Assembly (NCBI RefSeq): GCF_965227785.1
Contig: NZ_OZ245785.1
Span: 2,852,001 to 2,916,000, forward strand
Length of the DNA stretch: 64,000 bases
Direction: 5' to 3'
From: Gracilimonas sp965227785
GTDB lineage: Bacteria; Bacteroidota; Rhodothermia; Balneolales; Balneolaceae
The notes below the pieces were generated by a model. It saw only the letters and a program-made list of their open reading frames with translations, was not told the DNA's origin and did no database searches. Positions 24,915 to 31,850 of the stretch are shown one piece after another; the first letter of the stretch is position 1, and each line of letters opens with the position of its first letter. A program made the position numbers and the translations under genes.

Positions 24915-25155
24915 TTAAAAATTCTTCCCAAATACTTGGGTGCTTCTTTTTGCTTTGATTAATGGTTCTATTTATTACTTCACGTATCCAAGGGGTTTTG
25001 TCAGTGTCTTGCGCTACCCGAATTAAAGCGGCATGTGAAATCCCAATGGAACCATTTGGCTTAGTTAGAGTGTTAGCAAAACCTTTCAAACTTCTTTGAC
25101 TGATACCCAACGCAAACTTTAATTGTGAATGTGTATTAGGTATTTGATTAGACAT
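24877..25155 (-). CDS. Cro-like HTH regulator, first gene of the leftward array
   Basis: The 92 residues include SQLKFALGISQRSLKGFANT and IGISHAALIRVAQ, a helix-turn-helix with a SHxAxxRVA recognition helix as in Bacteroidota phage Cro/regulatory proteins. It lies opposite the repressor gene; its start is 14 bases from the palindrome at 25169-25187. This is the usual layout of a repressor/antirepressor switch. It would act early and be silenced by the repressor. Confidence 0.65.
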   Translation of the reverse strand: MSNQIPNTHSQLKFALGISQRSLKGFANTLTKPNGSIGISHAALIRVAQDTDKTPWIREVINRTINQSKKKHPSIWEEFLNGNDSDKTKTNN

Positions 25156-25168
25156 AATAATATTTAGT

Positions 25169-25187
25169 TACTTACACACTGTAAGTA
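25169..25187. promoter_or_regulatory. Operator palindrome between the divergent regulators
   Basis: TACTTACACACTGTAAGTA is a perfect palindrome with 8-bp arms and a 3-base centre. It sits between the leftward Cro-like gene (start 25155) and the rightward repressor gene (start 25232). The same CTTACA-N3-TGTAAG core recurs at 25680-25694 on the other side of the repressor gene. It is the probable binding site of the repressor. Confidence 0.75.
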
Positions 25188-25231
25188 GATGAATTATAGT
25201 TAATTAACGAATTGGTAAAATTACAGATTAA

Positions 25232-25651
25232 ATGCATTCAAGCACAATCAAAAAAAACAGTATCGCCGAAAGAATTATATTAATTAGTAGTAAATATGGT
25301 TCGGCTAAAGAATTTTTAGACAAATGTGGAATTAACAATTATTCGTTAATTACTGATTTGAAATATGGGAGAATAAAAAAACCAGGTTCAGAAGTATTAG
25401 CTCAAATCGTACTTGGATCTGGATGCGATGGGACTTGGCTTCTCACCGGAAAAGGAGAGATGTTTGGAAGCGTATCCGAAAATGCAGGTTTTACCATTTC
25501 AGAGAAAGAAAAAATGAAGAATGCCCTCACACTTCTTCTAAATTTTGATTTTAGTGAAGGGCAAAAAGGAATTTCAGAAGCCAGAGAACTTGAAATAAAA
25601 GTAGCAGAGGCATTAGTAATGCTTCTTAAAAAACACTCAAAATTACATTGA
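25232..25651 (+). CDS. CI-type phage repressor (HTH only)
   Basis: The 139-residue protein has an N-terminal helix-turn-helix region (about 10-65) followed by GCDGTWLLTGKGEMFGS. That phrase is typical of CI/LexA-like repressor N-terminal domains in Bacteroidota prophages. The C-terminal part is helical and lacks the S24 self-cleavage Ser-Lys protease, so SOS-type autocleavage is not expected. It is the only rightward gene of the element and is flanked by two matching operators, so autoregulation is likely. Confidence 0.75.
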   Translation: MHSSTIKKNSIAERIILISSKYGSAKEFLDKCGINNYSLITDLKYGRIKKPGSEVLAQIVLGSGCDGTWLLTGKGEMFGSVSENAGFTISEKEKMKNALTLLLNFDFSEGQKGISEARELEIKVAEALVMLLKKHSKLH

Positions 25652-25679
25652 GTCGAGGCGCTTTTTATTTCTATATTTA

Positions 25680-25694
25680 CTTACACAATGTAAG
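25680..25694. promoter_or_regulatory. Second copy of the repressor operator
   Basis: CTTACACAATGTAAG has 6-bp arms and a 3-base centre, the same core as the site at 25171-25185. It lies 29 bases after the repressor stop codon, beside the element's right edge. It may mediate repression of a second promoter or looping between the two sites. Confidence 0.6.
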
Positions 25695-25713
25695 CGAACG
25701 AAAAGGAACAGGA

Positions 25714-25808
25714 TTGTACAAAGCTAAAAACATAAATCTTAATTTTAATGCCAATGTACTATGTACAATCGGTGGAGAAAATGGAACTATGTACAAAACT
25801 ATGTACAA
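25714..25808. repeat. Short TGTACAA repeats next to the tRNA
   Basis: The 11-mer ACTATGTACAA occurs at 25758, 25786 and 25798, with a related palindrome TTGTACAA at 25714. The last two copies are 12 bases apart. They lie between the repressor gene and the tRNA, where the element's right end is expected. They could be arm sites of a recombinase or binding sites of another regulator; no function is shown. Confidence 0.5.
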
Positions 25809-25861
25809 TTTTGATTCAGTTTTAGCTTATGAGGTCAGAAATCGTTGTTTATGATATCTGA

Positions 25862-25935
25862 GGGCCCGTAGCTCAGTTGGTTAGAGCAGTCGACTCATAA
25901 TCGATTGGTCGGGGGTTCAAGTCCCTCCGGGCCCA
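25862..25935 (+). tRNA. tRNA with anticodon CAT, probably tRNA-Ile2
   Basis: A full cloverleaf can be drawn: acceptor GGGCCCG/CGGGCCC, D arm GCTC/GAGC, anticodon stem GTCGA/TCGAT with loop CTCATAA (anticodon CAT), T arm GGGGG/CCCTC with loop TTCAAGT, discriminator A; CCA is not encoded. The anticodon arm and following bases are close to bacterial tRNA-Ile2, in which C34 is converted to lysidine, rather than to elongator Met; Met remains possible. It marks the boundary between element and host genes. Confidence 0.9.
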
Positions 25936-26069
25936 CTTTTCCTTGCCCCCATATAAACTCTTACAATGATAGGTTTATAAATAATTTACTATTAGCGTGT
26001 TCTATCTGATGAGAGAATTGATTATCGTTTTGGAAACAGTCGTACTGAAAACGATATCCTTTTATCCTC

Positions 26070-26486
26070 ATGAGTTATTCTAAAGCATTATCCGCAGCAT
26101 TTCTGGCAATTATATTGTGTGTTTGTAGTGCAGCTCCTTCTTTTGCACAAGCAGATACTGAAACGGCAGATGTAAAGCCAACCCAACAAGAAACATTAAA
26201 GCTGGTTGAGGTCCGGTTTGTATGCTTGATGACAGACAGGTCTTTTGATGAAGAACAGATTCCGGTTAACATTGATGGGATCATCTATTATGGTTGCTGC
26301 AATAACTGCGTTAAGAATTTGAAGGAACAGGAAGAAAACCGGTATGCAGTCGATCCTGTCAGTAAGAAGAGAATAAATAAAGCCACGGCCGTAATTGGAG
26401 CCAGTGCTGATAATTCAGTCTATTACTTTGAGTCTGAAGAAAACCTGAAACGATTTGACCCGGAAAAGCACCTTACAATTAAGTAG
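26070..26486 (+). CDS. Exported YHS/TRASH-like metal-binding protein
   Basis: The 138 residues start with a signal peptide (hydrophobic core about 8-22, cleavage after AFA-Q). The body contains VRFVCLMTDRSFDEEQIPV and YYGCCNNCVKNL, then a short C-terminal strand/helix. The Cys pattern and the phrase about a required mark resemble YHS/TRASH domains that bind Cu or other heavy metals in the periplasm. It stands alone after the tRNA. The metal is not deducible. Confidence 0.7.
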   Translation: MSYSKALSAAFLAIILCVCSAAPSFAQADTETADVKPTQQETLKLVEVRFVCLMTDRSFDEEQIPVNIDGIIYYGCCNNCVKNLKEQEENRYAVDPVSKKRINKATAVIGASADNSVYYFESEENLKRFDPEKHLTIK

Positions 26487-27097
26487 TCTTATCTGAAATT
26501 TTCACTCTGTTCGGTGCTTCATTCCCTAATGTAAAACCGAATCCGACACTACCCGTAATTGCCAGGAGCCCAAGCTGCCGAATGCAGGGTTAGAAAGTTC
26601 AACGACGAAGCAAGCTCCCCGAATCGGCACCCCAAGGACATCAAGGAGATCGCGTTGTCGGTGCAGGTAAGTCCAGTTTAGATATATGTACTCCTCGCGA
26701 TGACCTATTATTTATAGAACAACAGGTGAATGATATAGCATTTTCTGACAGAAGAGGGGGTCGAATCAAAAGAAGAGACTAAAAGTTACTCGCGGATAGG
26801 CTTTTGTTTCAAGTAACTTCAGTTAATATACGGCACAGGGACCCGACTGACCAAATCTGTTTTATTTTTACCAATCAATGTTTTTTTATAGGTAAGTAAT
26901 AACAGGTAATAATGTATTTATAATGATGTAAGTACAGGTAATATATTTCTCAATCTAAACATAGCGGCCGCTCATTATAGACGGAAATCGCAATTCTGTG
27001 CTGCAGTTCTTTTTTTGGGATGCAGAACGTAGTATCGTTACGAGCTGTTAATAGATTGAATTAATGAAAAGAAATATTAAATCGGAGATTAAGAATA
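26487..27097. other. About 610 bases without a recognised gene
   Basis: No gene with plausible length was found on either strand. A GC-rich stretch at about 26,560-26,665 differs from the AT-rich surroundings and carries a short open frame that reads like coding sequence, so it may be a decayed gene remnant. The 3' part is AT-rich with three AGGTAA repeats and probably holds the promoter of the aldo/keto reductase. Confidence 0.4.
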
Positions 27098-28099
27098 ATG
27101 GATTACAGGTTTTTAGGAAGATCAGGACTCAAAGTATCAGCTTTGTCTTTTGGTTCGTGGGTTACGTTTGGTGAACAGGTGGATACGGATTTGGCCTACA
27201 ACCAAATGAAAGCAGCTTATGATGCAGGCGTGAATTTTTTTGACAATGCTGAGGCCTATGAAATGGGGAAGTCGGAAACCATTATGGGGCAGGTCATCAA
27301 AAAAGCTGAATGGAAACGATCGGACCTGGTGCTTTCTACCAAGATATTTTGGGGTGGCGAAGGCGTAAACGATCAGGGACTGTCGTTCAAACACATCAAA
27401 GAGGGAACCGAAGCTTCTCTGAGGCGACTGCAAACAGATTATGTGGACCTCATTTTTTGCCACCGTCCCGATAAATTCACCCCGGTGGAGGAAACCGTTT
27501 GGGCCATGAATCAGGTGATTAACGAAGGGAAGGCTTTATATTGGGGAACCAGTGAGTGGAGTGCGGATCAAATTCGCAAAGCTTATGACTTTGCCCGGGA
27601 AAATCATTTACGTCCGCCATTGATGGAACAGCCCGAATACAATATGTTTAAGCGGGATAAAGTGGAAAAGGAGTTTTCTGCCCTCTATGAAGATATCGGC
27701 TTGGGAACTACCATTTGGAGTCCGCTCGCCAGTGGATTACTTACCGGTAAGTACAACGATGGAATTCCTGAAGGGTCCCGTCTGGACCTTGACAAATACA
27801 GCTGGCTTCGAAAAAAGCTGCTTGAAAGCGAGAAGGGAAAAGCCAAGCTTCGTAAAGTGGAGAAGCTGGCAAAAGTGTCGGATGAAATTGGGGTTCCGAT
27901 GCCACAGCTTGCCCTTGCTTGGTGCCTGAATAATGAGAATGTCAGCACGGTAATTACCGGGGCATCTAATGTGAAGCAGGTTGAGCAGAACATGAAGACC
28001 ATGGAGATTCTCGACAAGGTGGATGACGAGGTGATGGCAAAAATCGAGGAAATACTGGAAAACAAACCTAAAGAAGACATCGACTGGCGTCGAAATTAG
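27098..28099 (+). CDS. Aldo/keto reductase, potassium-channel beta-subunit type
   Basis: The 333-residue TIM-barrel NADPH oxidoreductase shows the full family pattern: RFLGRSGLKVSALSFGSW, the catalytic DNAEAY (Asp-Tyr), LVLSTKIFW (Lys), LIFCHRPD (His), and the C-terminal cofactor site VITGASNVKQVEQNM. The IWSPLASGLLTGKY segment is typical of the KCAB/YghZ subgroup. It reduces aldehydes or ketones; the physiological substrate cannot be read from sequence. It stands alone with an intrinsic terminator about 145 bases downstream. Confidence 0.92.
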   Translation: MDYRFLGRSGLKVSALSFGSWVTFGEQVDTDLAYNQMKAAYDAGVNFFDNAEAYEMGKSETIMGQVIKKAEWKRSDLVLSTKIFWGGEGVNDQGLSFKHIKEGTEASLRRLQTDYVDLIFCHRPDKFTPVEETVWAMNQVINEGKALYWGTSEWSADQIRKAYDFARENHLRPPLMEQPEYNMFKRDKVEKEFSALYEDIGLGTTIWSPLASGLLTGKYNDGIPEGSRLDLDKYSWLRKKLLESEKGKAKLRKVEKLAKVSDEIGVPMPQLALAWCLNNENVSTVITGASNVKQVEQNMKTMEILDKVDDEVMAKIEEILENKPKEDIDWRRN

Positions 28100-28243
28100 C
28101 TTAAATCTCTCCACATCAATATACCGGTCTGTTAAATACTACACAGATATGCGGTGAAATTAAGGTTGGTTTATAGTTACTTAAAAGTAATTGAGTTATG
28201 GATACCAATTCTGAAAGTAGCTATTCAACGGTTGATCCAACGG

Positions 28244-28271
28244 CCACCGCTTGTGAGGGCGGTGGTTTTTT
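28244..28271 (+). terminator. Intrinsic terminator downstream of the aldo/keto reductase
   Basis: CCACCGC (28244-28250) pairs with GCGGTGG (28259-28265) over an 8-base loop and is followed directly by TTTTTT. It lies between the rightward reductase gene and the leftward DUF3127 gene and ends rightward transcription. Confidence 0.8.
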
Positions 28272-28306
28272 ATGTTTGATAAGTAAACTTGTGGATTAGA
28301 CTAAAA

Positions 28307-28663
28307 CTAAAATGGCAGGTCGTCGTCCAGATCCATTTCCTGGTTACCTTCGCGGGTTAAACCGGGAGCACTTGGAGGAGCCTGAACATCTCCCTGGGCT
28401 TTTTCTACTTTCCAGGCTTTCACATCGGTGTACCAATTCCCTTTATATTCCCGGCTTTGAATATCAATGGAAACGGTGACCTCATCTTCTTTATTAACCG
28501 CCTGCTGATCGATGTTATCACCCCACTGTGTAATGCACACCTGCTTGGGGTACTGCCCTTTGGTTTCAAGAATAAAATCCCTTTTTCTCCATGGACCGTT
28601 TTTTCCCTGACCTGATTGCTCATCTAAAATTTGTGTGACTTTTCCTGTTAACTGAAGATCCAT
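28307..28663 (-). CDS. DUF3127 protein with SSB-like acidic tail
   Basis: The 118-residue protein is of the DUF3127 family, frequent in Bacteroidota: MDLQLTGKVTQILDEQSG, RKRDFILET, then SIDIQSREYKGNWYTDVKAW, an OB-fold-like strand set. It ends in DDDLPF, nearly identical to the DDDIPF tail by which SSB recruits repair and replication proteins. Known: the family is poorly characterised. Inferred: a nucleic-acid-binding protein that can contact the SSB-tail-binding partners. It is a single-gene unit. Confidence 0.8.
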   Translation of the reverse strand: MDLQLTGKVTQILDEQSGQGKNGPWRKRDFILETKGQYPKQVCITQWGDNIDQQAVNKEDEVTVSIDIQSREYKGNWYTDVKAWKVEKAQGDVQAPPSAPGLTREGNQEMDLDDDLPF

Positions 28664-28831
28664 AAAAACGCTTATTTAATATTTTTAAGAAGAAAGAATA
28701 TAGTCATTGAGCTATTTAACATCGAGGAGGCTGTAGTGAATTGAACGTATATTTTCGAAATGAGGAAATGACCAAGAGATTCCAGCCATAGAACCAAAAA
28801 TCAGATGCCGAAATCCATCTTACCAAGGCAT

Positions 28832-28858
28832 CCTCTTTCCCTCCCAAAGGGAAAGAGG
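28832..28858. repeat. Perfect 10-bp palindrome in the hemA upstream region
   Basis: CCTCTTTCCC (28832-28841) and GGGAAAGAGG (28849-28858) flank a 7-base loop. It is in a gene-free stretch of about 430 bases between the DUF3127 gene and hemA. No T-run follows, so it looks like a dispersed intergenic palindrome rather than a terminator. Confidence 0.55.
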
Positions 28859-28958
28859 CAGAGATAGGATTCTGGTGTTAGGGGGGACTATCAAAGAAAT
28901 AAAGAATTTGAATTAATTCTAAACAGAAAGAGGCTTATCTTAGGTGCGCTTTCATGAA

Positions 28959-29043
28959 ATGTGAAGAACAAAATCTACCTACACATCTATTCAGGAGCTA
29001 TTTTAAAGGTATGTGAATTATTTTCTTCACATAATCTTCACAT
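28959..29043. promoter_or_regulatory. Four ATGTGAA/TTCACAT sites upstream of hemA
   Basis: ATGTGAA occurs at 28959 and 29011, and its complement TTCACAT at 29026 and 29037. The middle pair makes TATGTGAA-N8-TTCACATA (29010-29033) and the last two copies are 11 bases apart, one helical turn. The cluster ends about 52 bases before the hemA start. It is a likely operator/activator region for the heme operon; the regulator is unknown. Confidence 0.5.
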
Positions 29044-29095
29044 TCGGAAACTACTTTGTCGTTCAATGTGCCGGAAAATTTTTTAGAAACAATTT

Positions 29096-30274
29096 ATGAG
29101 GTTTAGTGCAATAGGAATTTCTCACTGGAAAAGTGAGGTCTCTATTCGTGAATTATTTTATTTAGACAATCATCGCAGGGAGCTTTTGGACTTTCATACC
29201 AAAGATATTCCAGGAGGTGTGGTGATGCTGGATACCTGCAACAGAACCGAGCTATATGCTTTTTGTGATGCAGAGGTATTGATTTCTGCCCTTTGTAAAT
29301 CAACCAATACCGACCGCAAATTTTTCAAGGAGCACGGTTATGTTTATGAAGAAGAGGAAGCCTACAATCACCTGTACAAAGTAGGTGCCGGCCTCGATTC
29401 TCAGGTTTTAGGGGATGTTCAGATTATACAGCAGGTAAAGCAGGCTTACAAAAAATCCAAGGATCAGCTTTCCGGCGAGTTTCATCAGCTGATACAATCC
29501 GTTTTCCGAGCACACAAAAGAAGCCGTACTGAAACCGATTTCGGACGAGGTACGGCTTCTGTCGGATTTGCAGCTACCCAACACGCCCTCGATCACTTTA
29601 AAGACCTGAGCTCAGTCAATATCCTGTTGGTGGGCGCAGGTAAAATGGGCAAGGTTTCCTGTAAAAACCTGGTTTCCAATGGAGCCGAGCATATTTCTGT
29701 GGTGAACAGAACCATCGATCGGGCCAAAGAGCTGGCTTCTTCGTTTGATATAAAAGCTCATGCTTTTTCTGAACTTGACGAAGAAATCAAAAAGGCAGAC
29801 CTCATCATAGCTGCTACCGGCGCCACTAAACCCATTTTACTGCCCGAGCATTTTAAAGGGGGTGAGAAATCTCAGCTGGTACTTGATCTGAGTGTACCCC
29901 GCAATGTAGATCCGGCCGTTGGTGAGTTAGAAAACGTTACGCTGGTTGATATGGATTCCATCCATGAAGACAACCAAAAAGCTCTGGAAAAGAGAGAAAA
30001 AGCCATTCCAAAAATCAAGAAGATCATTGAGGAAGAAAAAGCAGATTTCCTCAAAGGCGTGAAACGCTCCAGATACCTCTTGCCCCGTATCAAAGAAATT
30101 GATCATCGTCTAAGTGATATTACGGATGCGGAGCTGGATCGGGTAAAACATAAGATGGATGATGATTCTTATGCGCAGATGGAGGAAGTGACCCGCCGCA
30201 TCAAGAAGAAAATCATGGCCATTCATATAGATCGAATCGATAAAGAATTCGAGAAGGCACAAAATGAAGCTTAA
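29096..30274 (+). CDS. hemA: Glutamyl-tRNA reductase
   Basis: The first committed enzyme of C5-pathway heme synthesis; it reduces glutamyl-tRNA to glutamate-1-semialdehyde with NADPH. Seen: catalytic Cys48 in MLDTCNRTELYAF, QVLGDVQIIQQVKQAY, the NADPH-binding VLLVGAGKMG-type loop (ILLVGAGKMGK, about 178), and a C-terminal dimerisation helix. Length 392 is slightly short of the usual 410-420. It heads a compact operon and overlaps hemC by 11 bases. Heme feedback and the upstream ATGTGAA cluster may control it. Confidence 0.95.
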   Translation: MRFSAIGISHWKSEVSIRELFYLDNHRRELLDFHTKDIPGGVVMLDTCNRTELYAFCDAEVLISALCKSTNTDRKFFKEHGYVYEEEEAYNHLYKVGAGLDSQVLGDVQIIQQVKQAYKKSKDQLSGEFHQLIQSVFRAHKRSRTETDFGRGTASVGFAATQHALDHFKDLSSVNILLVGAGKMGKVSCKNLVSNGAEHISVVNRTIDRAKELASSFDIKAHAFSELDEEIKKADLIIAATGATKPILLPEHFKGGEKSQLVLDLSVPRNVDPAVGELENVTLVDMDSIHEDNQKALEKREKAIPKIKKIIEEEKADFLKGVKRSRYLLPRIKEIDHRLSDITDAELDRVKHKMDDDSYAQMEEVTRRIKKKIMAIHIDRIDKEFEKAQNEA

Positions 30275-31166
30275 AATTGGTACCCGTAAAAGTACGCTGG
30301 CTCTTTGGCAGGCGGAATTAGTAAGCAAAAAGCTGAACGACCTTGGTGTGCAAACACAGCTTGTGGAAATTGAGTCGTTTGGCGATAAAGAGCAGGATAT
30401 TCCCATCCACAAACTGGGCGACAAAGGCGTATTCACCAAAGCTCTGGATGATGCCCTGATCAAAGGAGAGGTTGACCTCGCAGTTCATTCCCTGAAAGAT
30501 GTCCCGACGGTATTGCTGAATGATCTCGATTTGGTTTCTGTGTTGGAAAGGGGAAATCCCCAGGATGTTCTGGTGAAACCCCAAAAGCAAGGGCAGGATG
30601 TTAACAGAACTATTGCCACCGGGAGCATTAGGAGAACCGCTTTCTGGAAGAATCGGTTTCCGGGAGATGAAGTAGTTGGGCTGAGAGGTAATGTGCCCAC
30701 CCGTGTACAAAAAGTAGATGAAAGTGATTGGTACGGAGCTGTTTTTGCCTATGCCGGTTTGGAGCGTATTGGCCTGAAAAACAGAATCAGCGAAGTATTA
30801 GACTGGATGATACCGGCGCCTTCACAAGGAGCCGTTGGGGTGGTGGCGAGAAAAGACACCGCTCACCGGGAATTATTTGACAAGCTGAATCATAACGATA
30901 CCCGAATTTGTGTGGATATTGAACGGGCTTTTTTGAACGAACTGGAAGCAGGGTGTTCATCACCGGTTGGCGCCTATGCCTACATCAAAGACGATATGCT
31001 TTACTTTGTTGGAGCGGTGCTGGCTTTGGATGGTTCCCGACGGATAGATGTGGAAAGGGAAATCCCGGTCTCAGAAGCTACAGCTGAAAAAGGACATCAA
31101 TGGGCGGATTTATTGAAGAAAGACGGAGCGGTTGAATTATTAACCCACCGGAATTCCAATGATTAA
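30264..31166 (+). CDS. hemC: Hydroxymethylbilane synthase (porphobilinogen deaminase)
   Basis: Joins four porphobilinogen molecules into hydroxymethylbilane. The family start KIGTRKSTLALWQAE, the DVPT loop (HSLKDVPTVLL), GNVPTRVQKVD and the cofactor-attachment Cys231 (LEAGCSSPVGAYAY) are all present. Its 300 residues match the usual length. It overlaps hemA and hemD (8 bases), showing translational coupling in the heme operon. Confidence 0.96.
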   Translation: MKLKIGTRKSTLALWQAELVSKKLNDLGVQTQLVEIESFGDKEQDIPIHKLGDKGVFTKALDDALIKGEVDLAVHSLKDVPTVLLNDLDLVSVLERGNPQDVLVKPQKQGQDVNRTIATGSIRRTAFWKNRFPGDEVVGLRGNVPTRVQKVDESDWYGAVFAYAGLERIGLKNRISEVLDWMIPAPSQGAVGVVARKDTAHRELFDKLNHNDTRICVDIERAFLNELEAGCSSPVGAYAYIKDDMLYFVGAVLALDGSRRIDVEREIPVSEATAEKGHQWADLLKKDGAVELLTHRNSND

Positions 31167-31848
31167 CCAACAAAAGCCCAGAATTTTATTTACTACCCGG
31201 ATTGAAAAAGAGCGGATGGCTGCATTACAGTCGGCCGGGTTTTCCATAGAGAGCGTGCCCTTCATCACTTTTGAGTATGTGATCCCCGCCATGTGGATTA
31301 GTCAGCTTCCAGACCAAACCGATGCGTGGATATTTACCAGCAAGAAGGCGGTAAAAGCCATTAAGCCGGCGATCAATGACTTGAAAATACCTGACCATAT
31401 TTTTGCCGTAGGTTCTAAAACGGCCGGGATGCTGGAGGAACTGAACCTTGAGGTCACCATTCCGGACGAGTACAATGTTGTCGCTCTCGCTGAAAAGATG
31501 AAAGAGCTTGAACTAAAAAATGTGACCCATTTTTGCGGAAATTTAAAAGCCGGAGACTTAAATAAACTTCTGGGCGAGGATGTGAATCTTACTTCCGTGG
31601 AAGTTTACCGAACTAAACTGGCTCCTCATACCTTAAATATTTCCAATTATGACGGCATTGTTTTTATGAGCCCGAGTGCGGTGGAGTCTTTTTCAGAACG
31701 GAATGAAGTTAACGGAACCGCCAAAGTTTTTTGTATCGGGCCAACAACGGAGGCTGCGGCTTCAGAAGCCGGTTTCGAAAACTGCATCACCCCGGAGTAT
31801 TCTACCCTCGACGACCTGACTGAATCCATTCAAAATTATTTTAACTGA
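31159..31848 (+). CDS. hemD: Uroporphyrinogen-III synthase
   Basis: Closes hydroxymethylbilane to uroporphyrinogen III with D-ring inversion. The 229-residue protein has the two-domain weakly conserved pattern of the family: RILFTTRIEKERMAALQSAG, IFTSKKAVKAI, and FMSPSAVESFSE followed by FCIGPTTEAAASEAG near the C-terminus. Position between hemC and hemE (overlap with hemC, two bases to hemE) makes the assignment firm despite low family similarity. Confidence 0.9.
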   Translation: MINQQKPRILFTTRIEKERMAALQSAGFSIESVPFITFEYVIPAMWISQLPDQTDAWIFTSKKAVKAIKPAINDLKIPDHIFAVGSKTAGMLEELNLEVTIPDEYNVVALAEKMKELELKNVTHFCGNLKAGDLNKLLGEDVNLTSVEVYRTKLAPHTLNISNYDGIVFMSPSAVESFSERNEVNGTAKVFCIGPTTEAAASEAGFENCITPEYSTLDDLTESIQNYFN

Positions 31849-31850
31849 CC

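Larger units (their letters stand above)
1..25860 (-). mobile_element. Putative tailless membrane-phage provirus (left end outside window)
   Basis: A continuous minus-strand gene array with a divergent repressor at its right end, a replication module, iterons, a block of tail-anchored small proteins, a polyvalent methylase-helicase, candidate capsid proteins and cell-wall-degrading enzymes. Seen: no terminase, portal, tail, relaxase or type IV secretion gene, and ten proteins with one C-terminal membrane helix. Known: tailless phages with an internal membrane (PRD1, PM2, SSIP-1 of Salisaeta) have this kind of gene content. Inferred: a provirus or phage-plasmid-like element. The right edge is placed just before the tRNA because host-type genes begin there; the left edge is not in the window and no attachment repeat is proven. 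No integrase is visible. Confidence 0.7.

Noticed and set aside
25648..25854. A 68-residue rightward frame before the tRNA
   Set aside because: It starts with TTG, runs through the second operator and the ACTATGTACAA repeats, and shows no domain.
1..25860. Ordinary tailed prophage or integrative conjugative element
   Set aside because: No terminase, portal, tail, baseplate, relaxase or type IV secretion gene is present, although the polyvalent helicase is also known from conjugative elements.
28198..28299. A 33-codon frame over the terminator at 28244
   Set aside because: No ribosome binding signal, no conserved pattern; the terminator hairpin explains the sequence.
29012..29031. TGTGA-N10-TCACA upstream of hemA as a CRP/FNR site
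   Set aside because: The spacing is 10 rather than 6 bases and further half-sites sit at 11-base intervals, so a classical CRP-type dimer site is not supported.
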